Below are positions 33,963-43,047 of a stretch of DNA of 64,000 nt, one piece after another. The notes below the pieces were generated by a model. The model saw nothing but the letters and a program-made list of their open reading frames with translations, was not told the DNA's origin and searched no databases. The stretch comes from Bacillota bacterium. Lineage in GTDB: Bacteria > Bacillota > Clostridia > Acetivibrionales > DTU013. How positions within the stretch are numbered: position 1 is the first letter of the stretch; each line of letters begins with the position of its first letter. The stretch is taken from assembly GCA_023435745.1 (NCBI GenBank), contig JAEZMD010000019.1:124001-188000 (forward strand). Reading direction: 5' to 3'. A program made the position numbers and the translations under genes.

Positions 33963-34895
33963 ATGATCGAAATCTTTAAGACCGTAAATAACGAGATTGT
34001 CCGGGCGGAGACCTTTGAAGAAGGCGTCTGGGTCAATCTGGTCAATCCGAATGAGGAAGAAATCAAAAAGGTTCATACAGCTTTGAATGTCGACCTGGAT
34101 TTTTTGCGGGCCGCATTGGACGAAGAGGAAAGAGCCCGTATCGAGAACGACAATGGTCAGACTCTGATCATTGTTGACACGCCTATTCTGGAAAAAGACG
34201 GTAGCAGGATGAATCTCTATACGACGATCCCTCTTGCCATTATACTGATCAAGCATGTCATCATTACTGTCTGTCTGAAAGACGACACGCTGCTGAACGA
34301 TTTCTCGAGCAATAAGGTAAAGACATTCTTTACACAATACAAGACAAGATTTGTGCTCCAGATCCTTCATAGAAATGCCACAAAGTATCTGCAATTCCTC
34401 AAACACATAGACAAGGCCAGTAACCGCGTCGAGCAGGATCTGCACAAATCCATGAAAAACAAGGAGCTTATTCAGATGCTCAAGCTTGAGAAGAGTCTTG
34501 TCTACTTCTCAACAGCCTTAAAAGCAAACGAAGTCGTCCTTGAAAAATTGATGAAGTATGAGCACATAAAGAACTACCCGGAAGATACCGATCTGCTTGA
34601 GGATGCGATAATCGAAAACAAACAGGCAATTGAAATGGCCAATATATATAGCAGCATTATGACCGGCACCATGGACGCGTTTGCTTCCATCATATCGAAC
34701 AATCTGAATATTGTGATGAAATTCCTGACGTCTGTGACCATTGTCATGGCGATCCCCACAATGATCTCCAGCTTTTTCGGGATGAACGTCGGTCTTCCGC
34801 TCTCGGGTCCTTACGCCTTTTGGATCATCGTCGTTCTGGCCGTATTTTTGTCCGCCGTGACGGGGTTTACGCTGATCCGCAAAAAGATGTTCTGA
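33963..34895 (+). CDS. corA: CorA family magnesium/divalent cation transporter
   Basis: A 310-residue protein. A cytoplasmic funnel domain covers about 1-245, including a long charged helix. Two C-terminal membrane helices follow, with the hallmark FGMNVGLP at the end of the first (near 277). CorA pentamers pass Mg2+, Co2+ or Ni2+. The ATG at 33963 follows GAGGGTGG; a GTG at 33954 lies within that site. Its long leader has a hairpin and a small ORF, which suggests post-initiation control. Confidence 0.93.
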   Translation: MIEIFKTVNNEIVRAETFEEGVWVNLVNPNEEEIKKVHTALNVDLDFLRAALDEEERARIENDNGQTLIIVDTPILEKDGSRMNLYTTIPLAIILIKHVIITVCLKDDTLLNDFSSNKVKTFFTQYKTRFVLQILHRNATKYLQFLKHIDKASNRVEQDLHKSMKNKELIQMLKLEKSLVYFSTALKANEVVLEKLMKYEHIKNYPEDTDLLEDAIIENKQAIEMANIYSSIMTGTMDAFASIISNNLNIVMKFLTSVTIVMAIPTMISSFFGMNVGLPLSGPYAFWIIVVLAVFLSAVTGFTLIRKKMF

Positions 34896-34905
34896 AATGA
34901 GATCG

Positions 34906-34930
34906 AAAAGTGCCCAAAATGGGCACTTTT
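34906..34930. terminator. Bidirectional terminator after corA
   Basis: A perfect 10-bp stem (AAAAGTGCCC/GGGCACTTTT) with loop AAAAT. It ends 2 nt before the stop of the convergent repeat-protein gene. Confidence 0.85.
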
Positions 34931-34932
34931 AT

Positions 34933-35157
34933 TTACCGCTCACATAAATTTCCCTTGCTGTCATAAAAGCTTTCATCGGACTTTCTGATGATCCCCTGAC
35001 TGTCATAGAACTCTTCATCCGCCTGTCTTAATACACCCAGATAGTCAAAGTAATCCTCCCCCGGCTCACGCATTATACCTTCTCCGTCAGCGTAGCTTTC
35101 CCCCGGGTTTCGCAGACTTCCCTGTCCATCATAAAAACTCTCTTTTTGGGAGTACAA
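34933..35157 (-). CDS. 74-aa protein made of five 14-residue repeats
   Basis: The whole protein is built from a 14-residue unit: ESFYDGQGSLRNPG, ESYADGEGIMREPG, EDYFDYLGVLRQAD, EEFYDSQGIIRKSD and a last partial ESFYDSKGNLCER. The consensus is E-x-[FY]-x-D-x-x-G-x-[LI]-R, which suggests short beta hairpins with a Gly turn, perhaps a small beta-solenoid. There is no signal peptide or membrane helix. The start is a TTG with AAGGAGAG at proper spacing. It is encoded alone, convergent with corA. I do not recognise the family, and no function can be assigned. Confidence 0.7.
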   Translation of the reverse strand: MYSQKESFYDGQGSLRNPGESYADGEGIMREPGEDYFDYLGVLRQADEEFYDSQGIIRKSDESFYDSKGNLCER

Positions 35158-35291
35158 AAACTATCTCTCCTTCACAGCTTTATTATCAGCTTGCATCATA
35201 ACTATTATATCACAAATTTTGCTTTGCAGACCACCCGGTAATATTGCACACGTTTATTTAACTCTGTCCTCACTCGTTTGCTACGCGTTTA

Positions 35292-36008
35292 TTATAAATG
35301 AAATCTCTTGATCAGCTCGTCCTTGTATTTCTTGTCTGCGAAAATGAACATGCCCGCAAGCGTCAGAAATGAGTAAAAGGCTGACAGAATGCTTGGCCAT
35401 ACGGAGGTGACCAGACCTGTCACACAGAACACGATGGGCAGAAAGCCCATGATCACCATGATTGTCTGATAAATAGTGTATTCACGCCATTTCAGCCTCT
35501 TTAAAAAGATTATGAAGGTGATCATCAGCGTTGCTGTTATAAAAATAAACGGCGTCACATAAGTCAAACCCCAGCCCTGTGTCTGAGTAGCCAGTTCCAG
35601 CGCAAACACATATATGGAGGTCACGATTGCATCAAGCACAATGATCCTTCCGATCTTCTTTTTTGAAAACAAAGGATATACGATCGCGATCCAGACATAC
35701 AGCAAGGTTCCTACAACATACAAAGACCATAAATTGCCGGAATAAGTCAGGAAGTTGATAAGAAGACTGGAGGAGCCTATTACTAAAGAGATGAAAATAA
35801 CCAGCCTGAGAACAAAATTATATCTGCGGGCATTCCCCTCTTCAGGTTCCGGATATTTAGCTATATCATCAGCATCAGCCGACTGAGGGCAGGTACAAGC
35901 TTTCCTTTCAGTGTCAGCGGCAGAATCTGCTGTCAGCAGCATCGAACACAGAGGACATTTTTGAGAGTTGGTATTTACTTTTAGATTACATTTCCCGCAA
36001 TACTTCGT
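35292..36008 (-). CDS. DUF6320-like membrane protein with N-terminal zinc ribbon, apparent ACG start
   Basis: From codon 36008 the product is 238 residues: a zinc ribbon KYCGKCNLKVNTNSQKCPLC, a Glu/Asp-rich linker to about 60, then six membrane helices. The first in-frame ATG (35942) would cut off the whole ribbon. AGGGGGTGA, which also holds the stop of the upstream gene, lies at ideal spacing before the ACG at 36008. Related proteins begin M-x-Y-C-x-x-C, so the ACG stands where the ATG should be. It is encoded immediately after an acyltransferase gene, a pairing I recall from other Firmicutes. The function is unknown. Confidence 0.75.
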   Translation of the reverse strand, partial: TKYCGKCNLKVNTNSQKCPLCSMLLTADSAADTERKACTCPQSADADDIAKYPEPEEGNARRYNFVLRLVIFISLVIGSSSLLINFLTYSGNLWSLYVVGTLLYVWIAIVYPLFSKKKIGRIIVLDAIVTSIYVFALELATQTQGWGLTYVTPFIFITATLMITFIIFLKRLKWREYTIYQTIMVIMGFLPIVFCVTGLVTSVWPSILSAFYSFLTLAGMFIFADKKYKDELIKRFHL

Positions 36009-36012
36009 CTCG

Positions 36013-37302
36013 TCACCCCCTATTAGTTTCTATTGTAATATCCAGCCCCTGTTCCGAAAGAAACCGGAAGAAAAACTTCTCAATATCCGTCTCATGCATC
36101 ACCTTCGTAAAGGTCATGATCATATCCTCCTTGTAGGAGCAAGCAGTACAGGTGATCAAATTTGATACGGGGCGCCCCAGAAGAAACTCAAAACGCTCTA
36201 CATATTTACTCATCTCTTCAGGCAGCTTAATCACGCCCAGATTGGAATATGAGCTGGTAAAAAGGTTCTCTCCGAAAGCGTTGTATGCTGTCCTCAGGAC
36301 TACATTCTTCAGTGCAAGCGGTGCAAGCCTCATGAATATATTTTTCTCCGCATTGACATTTGCACTGATCTTTTCTATCAGTCTGCCCGGCTGAACCTCA
36401 CTTCTCATAATGTCCGTTATAATGCCCAATACATGATCAAAGGTATACTCCTGCTCTGTAAAGGAAACTCCCGCATTCACATAGGACGAAAAATTTCTCA
36501 GGGTCTTGGACGGGAACCAGCTTCTCAGGTTCACAGGTATAGAAATTTTAACCGGAGCATTCGATTTTCTTCCGTTCAGTTGAGTGCGATAGATGGAATA
36601 GATTAGAAGCGCGGCGGTGTATTCGGTAACAGTTGCATTCTTTTCCTTTACCACCGCCAGAAAGTCCTTCAATGAGATGATGCCATGTATGATCCCCAAA
36701 TGCTCAGGGGGCATTCTTGTTCCGGAAATGTGGAAGGCCTTATCCTCCACCCATTTGCTTTTAACCTTGGGATCATAGTATTTTCTAAAGCTGTCTTCGG
36801 TTTCTCCGACAGACGGATAGTCATCGCAATCAAGAAAGCCTGCATCAGAAAACAAGCCATGCCCCGACAGTGTCAGGTATTGTGAAATAAGAGTTTTGAG
36901 AAAAACGAGTGCGCCGGTGCCGTCTGTAAGTGCATGAAAAATTTCCAGGCTGATCCGTTTTTTATAGTAGCTGACACGAAATAAAAACCCTTTATTCTCA
37001 TCCGGAATAATGTCCCGGCAGGGCGGGGCTTGCTCGACAGTGACCTCAGGGGTTTCAGGATTAGATTCGAAAAAATACCAGAACAATCCCCTCTTCATTC
37101 TCACACCAAGTGCGGGAAACCGGGGAACTACCATTGCAAGAGCCTCCTGCAGGACCTGCGGATCCACATCGGCATTAAGCTGCGCAGCAATGCGAAAAAC
37201 ACTGCCGCTTCCGAGCCCGCTGATCGCGGGATAAATCTTGGCTGCATTATCGAGCTTGTACCAATTACTTTCGTTTTTGTCCGCTTTTGCCCTGAACGCC
37301 AT
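36013..37302 (-). CDS. Alcohol acetyltransferase-like (condensation-fold) protein
   Basis: A 429-residue protein of the chloramphenicol acetyltransferase/condensation superfamily. The active-site motif HALTDGTG (H-x3-D-G) is at about residue 140, and the second half contains RPVSNLITCTACSYKEDMIMTF, the typical closing strand region. Members transfer acyl groups to alcohols or lipids; the acceptor is unknown. The start at 37302 has GAGGTGAA upstream. Its stop overlaps the ribosome site of the DUF6320-like gene, so the two are translationally coupled. Confidence 0.82.
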   Translation of the reverse strand: MAFRAKADKNESNWYKLDNAAKIYPAISGLGSGSVFRIAAQLNADVDPQVLQEALAMVVPRFPALGVRMKRGLFWYFFESNPETPEVTVEQAPPCRDIIPDENKGFLFRVSYYKKRISLEIFHALTDGTGALVFLKTLISQYLTLSGHGLFSDAGFLDCDDYPSVGETEDSFRKYYDPKVKSKWVEDKAFHISGTRMPPEHLGIIHGIISLKDFLAVVKEKNATVTEYTAALLIYSIYRTQLNGRKSNAPVKISIPVNLRSWFPSKTLRNFSSYVNAGVSFTEQEYTFDHVLGIITDIMRSEVQPGRLIEKISANVNAEKNIFMRLAPLALKNVVLRTAYNAFGENLFTSSYSNLGVIKLPEEMSKYVERFEFLLGRPVSNLITCTACSYKEDMIMTFTKVMHETDIEKFFFRFLSEQGLDITIETNRG

Positions 37303-37381
37303 CAATGTTCACCTCAAAATGCTTATGCACTTATTTTAACATAAATAAGTAAATGTTTATATACTTCGAGGTGACACTTCA

Positions 37382-38539
37382 TTATTTGATTTCGCCATAC
37401 CTGACAATACTTGTTTCTACATCAAAGCTGGCCTCCATTTTTGGGTAGATCTTCTTCCAGCCATCAAGTTCCCCTATAGATATCCAGTAATCATTATAAT
37501 AAGCCCTGATCTTATCACCGATCCCAAGCGCATCACAATTGGCATTCTGCAGCTTCCTGAAGACATCTTCCGAGGAGGCTTTTATTTGGCTGTTCAAGCT
37601 ATCCTCCAGTTTCTTTTCATATTGCCGATCGGTTATATCTCCCCATTTATATTCCTCAAGAATCACTTTCAGCTTTATTTTAGAGTGAATCATCGGAATG
37701 CCATCCTTGAATTGAATATCTAATTTTGATCTTACACTTCTGGTAAACACTATTCCCTTTTTCTTTTCACTTTTAATATCTTCGGGTAAATCAAATAATA
37801 TTTCGGATTGCCTTGACTTTCCCATCGCGAGGTACAGACAAACTGTTTCCCGGGTATTCAGCCGGCCGGTCATCCTATCCCTGTCGATCAAAGCCGTGCC
37901 TGTCACTCTAATAAAATCATTCTCCAGTTTAATGATAGGAAGTACGGGAGAAAGCCCCGGAATTGAATTATTAATATCATATTTAATGATATCTGTATCT
38001 GGACAATAACCGGAGCTGGCATTGCCTTTTATAAGCTCATTTAGATAAATGCCGATGATGGGTTTGGTTTTAAATTGGCTTCCCTTAGAAATCAATTCTC
38101 CCGCGCTCCCATCAACAATAACAACCCTTGCCTGCACTGTAGTCTGTGTATCTCTCTCAAATATTTCAAAATACTCCGATATTTCTTTTTCTTCGGCAAA
38201 ATCCTTATTAATAAGGATACTTTGAATTTTTCCGCTTTGTATCTTTCGCGGAGTAGACTCACTGAACAACTCCCTTGACTCCCTGAGCAAATATGCTTCT
38301 GTCTTAATCACTTCTGCCCTGATTCCTTTAGCTCCCCCGGATCCACCTCCGCCATTCATGCCTCCGTCCCCTTCAGAAATAACAGGATATGAAACGGTTA
38401 TCTGAATTTTATCATCAATACCCGGATCTATTCCCAAATTCAAAACAAGCCCTGTCTTCTCATAAATAATTTGATCCCAGCAGCCTGTTAGAAAAATGGC
38501 AGCGAAGATGACTGCCACAAGCCTGTAATATTTTTTCAT
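37382..38539 (-). CDS. gerC: Spore germination protein, Ger(x)C family lipoprotein
   Basis: A 385-residue lipoprotein with lipobox LTGC (Cys20) followed by WDQ, the fixed start of the GerC family. The N-terminal domain (25-200) and the C-terminal Ger(x)C domain (about 220-375) are complete. It is the third part of a nutrient germinant receptor in the spore inner membrane. Its ATG overlaps the gerB stop (ATGA). Gly-rich insert DGGMNGGGGSGG near residue 60. Confidence 0.92.
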   Translation of the reverse strand: MKKYYRLVAVIFAAIFLTGCWDQIIYEKTGLVLNLGIDPGIDDKIQITVSYPVISEGDGGMNGGGGSGGAKGIRAEVIKTEAYLLRESRELFSESTPRKIQSGKIQSILINKDFAEEKEISEYFEIFERDTQTTVQARVVIVDGSAGELISKGSQFKTKPIIGIYLNELIKGNASSGYCPDTDIIKYDINNSIPGLSPVLPIIKLENDFIRVTGTALIDRDRMTGRLNTRETVCLYLAMGKSRQSEILFDLPEDIKSEKKKGIVFTRSVRSKLDIQFKDGIPMIHSKIKLKVILEEYKWGDITDRQYEKKLEDSLNSQIKASSEDVFRKLQNANCDALGIGDKIRAYYNDYWISIGELDGWKKIYPKMEASFDVETSIVRYGEIK

Positions 38540-39588
38540 GCTTTATTCTTCGCCCCTTTCCGGGATATCAAGGCTATACTCAGCAGAAGAACCGGATAGG
38601 GAACACCAACGAAAAACAAAGCGTACCCGGCATAACGAGTCATTTGGTATACTGTATACGAATCCTCTCCAAATATACTTGTAAGAACAATAACAATGAT
38701 AATAATGATTGTAAAAGGTATCCTCTTTGACTTTACTTTAAACACTTTCTTTGTCGTGTTATAGGCTAAAAATAAATATGCATTTACTGCCAGCAGCAGG
38801 GCCGGCAGCCATATTGCAAGGTAATAAAGGTCCACCCTCTCAATAACCGGCACTTCAATCATCCTGGCAATTCCAACAAAGGCTATGATTCTTTTACTCA
38901 GGAGATCTTCACCGAAAACCGCAATGCTGGTCATAACAAAGTATGTGTATATCAATGTCAGGACAGCTGCTCCGATAATGGTATGCTTATTGATATGTTG
39001 TTTTTCCATAATAAATGGGAAAATAAAAAGCAGCGTCTCAAATCCCATAAATGCATAAGGTACATTAACAAGAGACTTCATGATATTCTCTGCCCCGTGA
39101 ATCCCTATAGGCATCAGGTTTGTCATACGGAAATCCTTGAGAGTGAGAACAAACATGGATAAAAGTACAGGAACAGTAACAAACAGCAGAAAATTAAATC
39201 TGCATACTCCTTTCAAGCCTTTATATGCAAGGACCATTGAAGGAATCATCGTATATAATGAAAGTATCCACAAGGGAGTTTCCCTAAAAAACCATACTCC
39301 TACAGTGGATACAAAAAAGCATAGATTGGATAATACGGCAAATAGGAGATATAGTAATAAAAATATATTTAACAGATATGAAACATACTTCCCAAAAATC
39401 ATTCTGTTGATATCAAGAACGGACTGACCATTGAATCTTTTGCACAATGCAATTATGATGATCGATGCCAACAAGCATAGCACTCCACCTATGATTACCG
39501 TAATCCAACCGTCATGTCCGGCATGCTCTCCAACATCTGTTGGCAGCGTCAGTATGCCTATTCCTGTCTGAATAGCCACGATAAACAC
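38536..39588 (-). CDS. gerB: Spore germination protein, GerB (GerAB/amino acid permease) family
   Basis: A ten-helix permease-like subunit (350 residues from the GTG at 39588) that in germinant receptors binds the nutrient. The true N-terminus almost certainly lies further up: the frame stays open and encodes KENNADIITSKQAIVF, matching the I-S-x-x-Q start of the family. No ATG, GTG or TTG exists there, only ATA (39636) and GTA (39633) just after a GGGAGGGG site inside the end of gerA. So either a rare start is used or a base differs. It is the second gene of the gerABC operon. Confidence 0.88.
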   Translation of the reverse strand: MFIVAIQTGIGILTLPTDVGEHAGHDGWITVIIGGVLCLLASIIIIALCKRFNGQSVLDINRMIFGKYVSYLLNIFLLLYLLFAVLSNLCFFVSTVGVWFFRETPLWILSLYTMIPSMVLAYKGLKGVCRFNFLLFVTVPVLLSMFVLTLKDFRMTNLMPIGIHGAENIMKSLVNVPYAFMGFETLLFIFPFIMEKQHINKHTIIGAAVLTLIYTYFVMTSIAVFGEDLLSKRIIAFVGIARMIEVPVIERVDLYYLAIWLPALLLAVNAYLFLAYNTTKKVFKVKSKRIPFTIIIIIVIVLTSIFGEDSYTVYQMTRYAGYALFFVGVPYPVLLLSIALISRKGAKNKA

Positions 39589-39619
39589 AATTGCCTGTTT
39601 TGATGTAATTATATCTGCG

Positions 39620-41137
39620 TTATTTTCTTTTACTATTACCCCTCCCTCTTGTTTTATCTCCAGGCAATGTTGCCTCCGGTCTGATATTGTACATTTTGAA
39701 AGGCAGCCTGAAAAAGGTATCCTTCATATCCTTCAGTTTAAACGGGGCTATCGGTTGGAAATAGGGCTGCCCATATGATTCAAGCGTAACCAGGTGTGCC
39801 AGCACGTAAAGCAGAAAGATTACAATACCTACAGCACCAAATATCGCTGCGCTTAGCATGGAAACGAACCTGCCAATCCTGAAAAATAAGCCCATATCGT
39901 ACTGGGGCATTGTAAAAGTGGCAATTGCCGTAATGCCGACTATTATGACCATAATATTACTTACGATACCTGCCTGTATGGCAGTCTGCCCTATTACCAG
40001 ACCGCCGACAATACCGATGGTCGGAGCCAGGCTGGTCGGAAGCCGGATACTTGCTTCACGCAGGAGCTCAAAAGAAATTTCCATGATCATCGCTTCAATA
40101 ATAGGTGGAAAGGGTACCCTTGCGCGCGATTCCGCAAGGGGTACAATAAGGCTCAGCGGTACAGCCTGATAATGATAAGTAAGTATCGCAATGTAAAGCG
40201 CAGGCAGCAGTATGGCAATAAAAGATCCAAAAAACCTCAAAATCCTAATAAAAGATCCATAAAAGAAATTGATATTATAATCATCCGGCGTTTGAAAAAA
40301 TTGAAAGAAATTTACCGGTAAAATTAACGAAACCGGCGTATTGCCAACGAATATGACAATCCGACCCTCCATTAGATTGGCAATCACTTTATCTGCTCTT
40401 TCCGTACTCTGATACTGCGGGAAGAGTGAATAAGGATTGTCAGCTGTTAGTTGTTCAATATATCCTGCACTATTGATATTGTCAAATTCAATATTTTTAA
40501 TTCGCTCCTCGACTCTTTTGACTATTTCAGGATTTGCTATATCTTCAATGTAAAGAATGGCAATATCATTTTTTGATCTTTTTCCCAATGTCATCCTCTT
40601 TACCTTCAATTTTGATGAAGCAACCTTTTGTCTGATCAAAGCAATATTTTTAATTATCGACTCAACAAAGCCATCGTGCTGACCCTTGATAATCTTCTCA
40701 ACCTCGGGTTCTTGTATATCCCTGCTTTCAATGTTTTTCAGATCGAAACAAAGCGCAAAATCATTTCCATCTATCAGGACAACTGTACTCGCTTTTAAAA
40801 CTCTGTCAATGGCTATCTCAAGGGTATAGGCTATGCTGTTGCGAACAGTAGGAAATACATTTGTGTCCTTCAATTTGCTCAATTGATCAGCCTTTAATCC
40901 CAAAAGAGTTGGTAGTACATCCCTCTGTACAAGATTAGTGTCTATAATGTCGCTGACATAGATTATGCAGGCAGATGTTCCGTCCGCGATATTCAGGCTG
41001 CTCATCACGATATCGTCACAGTTCCTGAACTGTTCCTGCAATATAGTCAGGTTTTCACTTAAGGTCCTGGATATTTCAATATTGTCCTCAGGATTTTCAC
41101 TATAGGTGCCTTTTCTGCGGTATTTAAAAAAGCTCAT
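39620..41137 (-). CDS. gerA: Spore germination protein, GerA family
   Basis: A 505-residue germinant receptor A subunit. A hydrophilic N-terminal domain of about 280 residues is followed by five or so membrane helices with conserved PLAESRARVPFPPIIEAMIMEI and GGLVIGQTAIQAG, then a short basic tail. TGGAG lies 8 nt before the ATG at 41137. It is the first gene of the operon, and a sigma-G-like promoter lies upstream. Confidence 0.93.
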   Translation of the reverse strand: MSFFKYRRKGTYSENPEDNIEISRTLSENLTILQEQFRNCDDIVMSSLNIADGTSACIIYVSDIIDTNLVQRDVLPTLLGLKADQLSKLKDTNVFPTVRNSIAYTLEIAIDRVLKASTVVLIDGNDFALCFDLKNIESRDIQEPEVEKIIKGQHDGFVESIIKNIALIRQKVASSKLKVKRMTLGKRSKNDIAILYIEDIANPEIVKRVEERIKNIEFDNINSAGYIEQLTADNPYSLFPQYQSTERADKVIANLMEGRIVIFVGNTPVSLILPVNFFQFFQTPDDYNINFFYGSFIRILRFFGSFIAILLPALYIAILTYHYQAVPLSLIVPLAESRARVPFPPIIEAMIMEISFELLREASIRLPTSLAPTIGIVGGLVIGQTAIQAGIVSNIMVIIVGITAIATFTMPQYDMGLFFRIGRFVSMLSAAIFGAVGIVIFLLYVLAHLVTLESYGQPYFQPIAPFKLKDMKDTFFRLPFKMYNIRPEATLPGDKTRGRGNSKRK

Positions 41138-41185
41138 GTACTGCACTCCATATTGTCATTTGTATAGTAATTAATGTATTATATG

Positions 41186-41216
41186 GAGTATGTGCAATAA
41201 CTCCGAATAACATTCA
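41186..41216 (-). promoter_or_regulatory. Sigma-G-like forespore promoter of gerABC
   Basis: On the minus strand TGAATG (41216-41211), 18 nt, CATACTC (41192-41186). These resemble the sigma-G boxes TGAATA and CATACTA. Forespore expression is what is known for germinant receptor operons. Confidence 0.55.
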
Positions 41217-41242
41217 TGAACTGCAGTGTTTCGACCTTTACG

Positions 41243-42022
41243 TCATATTATTGTATTCTGCTGCTCCCACTGGGACAGCATATCTCGCATCCAACCGTAT
41301 ACGTCCATTGAATATACTGATTGCAAGTGTTCTCTTGTCAATACTTCTGAAATACTGCCTGATGATACGACCTTCCCCCTGTTCAGCAGTAAAGCGTCCG
41401 TCCCATACGCCTTTGCGAGACTGAGGTCATGAACAACGCAGATCACCGCTCGCCCTTCTTGGCTAAGCCATTCACGGATTAATCCAAACATCTGTCTCTG
41501 ATATACAAGATCCAGATGATTAGTTGGCTCATCCAGGATTAAAAGCTTTGGATCCTGTGCGAAAATCTGCGCCAGAAACGTCCTTTGCAGCTCGCCTCCG
41601 GACAGTGTCAAAACAGATTGTTTACGGTATGACTGCATCCCGGTGATCTCAATAGCAGCATTGATCTTCTCATCATCCTCATCATCAGTTATGGAAAAAA
41701 TGCCTGGAGAGTACGCATAACGCCCAAGCTTTACAACATCCTCAACAGTAAACGAATAGCCGACAAAGCGGCTCTGAGTAAGAACACCCATACTTTTAGC
41801 AAGTTCATATGGCTTAAACCTTGCGATATCCTTTCCTCGGAAATAAACGCTGCCTTTATACGGAACTCCCTGAGATATAGCGTTGACAATCGTCGTTTTC
41901 CCTGCGCCATTAGGGCCGACGACCATCATCCATTGCTTCTCCTTTAAAGTAAAGCTGACTTTATTAACAATATCAGATCCGCCATAGCTTACAGTGAGGT
42001 TTTTCACATCAAGCATGCTCAT
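41243..42022 (-). CDS. btuD: ABC transporter ATPase, cobalamin type
   Basis: A 259-residue ATPase with Walker A GPNGAGKTT (36-44), signature LSGGELQR near 138, Walker B LLILDEPT near 160 and switch His in VVHDLS. It belongs to the FecE/FhuC/BtuD branch. Its ATG overlaps the permease stop. The cobalamin riboswitch ahead of the operon makes vitamin B12 or a corrinoid the likely substrate rather than iron-siderophore. Confidence 0.88.
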   Translation of the reverse strand: MSMLDVKNLTVSYGGSDIVNKVSFTLKEKQWMMVVGPNGAGKTTIVNAISQGVPYKGSVYFRGKDIARFKPYELAKSMGVLTQSRFVGYSFTVEDVVKLGRYAYSPGIFSITDDEDDEKINAAIEITGMQSYRKQSVLTLSGGELQRTFLAQIFAQDPKLLILDEPTNHLDLVYQRQMFGLIREWLSQEGRAVICVVHDLSLAKAYGTDALLLNRGKVVSSGSISEVLTREHLQSVYSMDVYGWMRDMLSQWEQQNTII

Positions 42023-43047
42023 CTGCCCTTTCTTGAAGAATAAAAAATATATACAAAAACAATGGAGCCGATAAACGAAGTTACAACACCAATCGGCAGC
42101 TCCAGCGGATTGAGCAGCACTCGCCCTATCAGGTCGGCAAGCATTAGAAACGTTGCGCCTGCGAACAGTGATGCAGGTAAAAGCCGCTTATGATTCGGAC
42201 CTGTAATCATTCGCGTCATATGAGGTATCACCAGTCCCACGAAGCCTATTGTACCGCTAATGGATACGCAAACGCCGATGAGTGCGGATACGGATATCAT
42301 GACAATCAGCTTGACCCTTTTGACATTAACCCCAATATGGCGTGCGTTGTCCTCACCTATTGCAAATGCATTGAGCTCACGCGAGCAGCACATGATAACT
42401 GTCCCGAAGACAATCAGCGCAAGGAACAGCGTGAGCGCGTTGGAATAACTGCTGCCGGAAAGCGAGCCCATCGTCCAGAACATAATGGACTTGATCCTTT
42501 CTCCTGCAAACGTGATGATCAGACTGACGATGCTGTGCGCAAACATGGTAAATATTACGCCCATCAATATAATTGTGTTTGTAGAAAGAGAATAGTCCAG
42601 CTTATATGTAATTGAAAGAATGATTACGAGCGACAAAAACGCGAACAACATGGCCATCGCCATTGTTCCCGCAACCACGGAGCCGGGTATGGATATGCCA
42701 AATGCAATGGCTATGACCGCACCGAGCGAAGCGCCTGAGGATACGCCCAATGTCGAGCCGTCTGCAAGCGGATTGCGCAGAAGCCCCTGCATGGCACTTC
42801 CGCACAAGGAAAGCGACGCGCCCACAAGAGCTACACAAAGCACTCTCGGCAGGCGAACATATGCAATGATGGACTGCGAGCCCTCCGGTATTGGGTTGTT
42901 GCATATCGTATTCCATATAGCAGTAAGCGTATCCTTTAATGCTATCCTTACACTGCCGGCACATATACTGAGTATCATCACGGCAAGCATAACAGCGCTG
43001 AACAGAATGTAATAAAATGGTTTGAAACCTTCCGCTCTGTCTTTCAT
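42019..43047 (-). CDS. btuC: ABC transporter permease, FecCD/BtuC family
   Basis: A 342-residue permease with about ten helices. Family landmarks are RLPRVLCVALVGASLSLCGSAMQGLLRNPLADGSTLGVSSGA near the start, shown here only as the segments RLPRVL, GSAMQGLLRNPLA and LGVSSGA, and GFVGLVIPHMTR near 265. It dimerises to form the channel of the corrinoid importer and is co-transcribed with the ATPase and binding-protein genes, with overlapping ends. Confidence 0.88.
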   Translation of the reverse strand: MKDRAEGFKPFYYILFSAVMLAVMILSICAGSVRIALKDTLTAIWNTICNNPIPEGSQSIIAYVRLPRVLCVALVGASLSLCGSAMQGLLRNPLADGSTLGVSSGASLGAVIAIAFGISIPGSVVAGTMAMAMLFAFLSLVIILSITYKLDYSLSTNTIILMGVIFTMFAHSIVSLIITFAGERIKSIMFWTMGSLSGSSYSNALTLFLALIVFGTVIMCCSRELNAFAIGEDNARHIGVNVKRVKLIVMISVSALIGVCVSISGTIGFVGLVIPHMTRMITGPNHKRLLPASLFAGATFLMLADLIGRVLLNPLELPIGVVTSFIGSIVFVYIFYSSRKGR

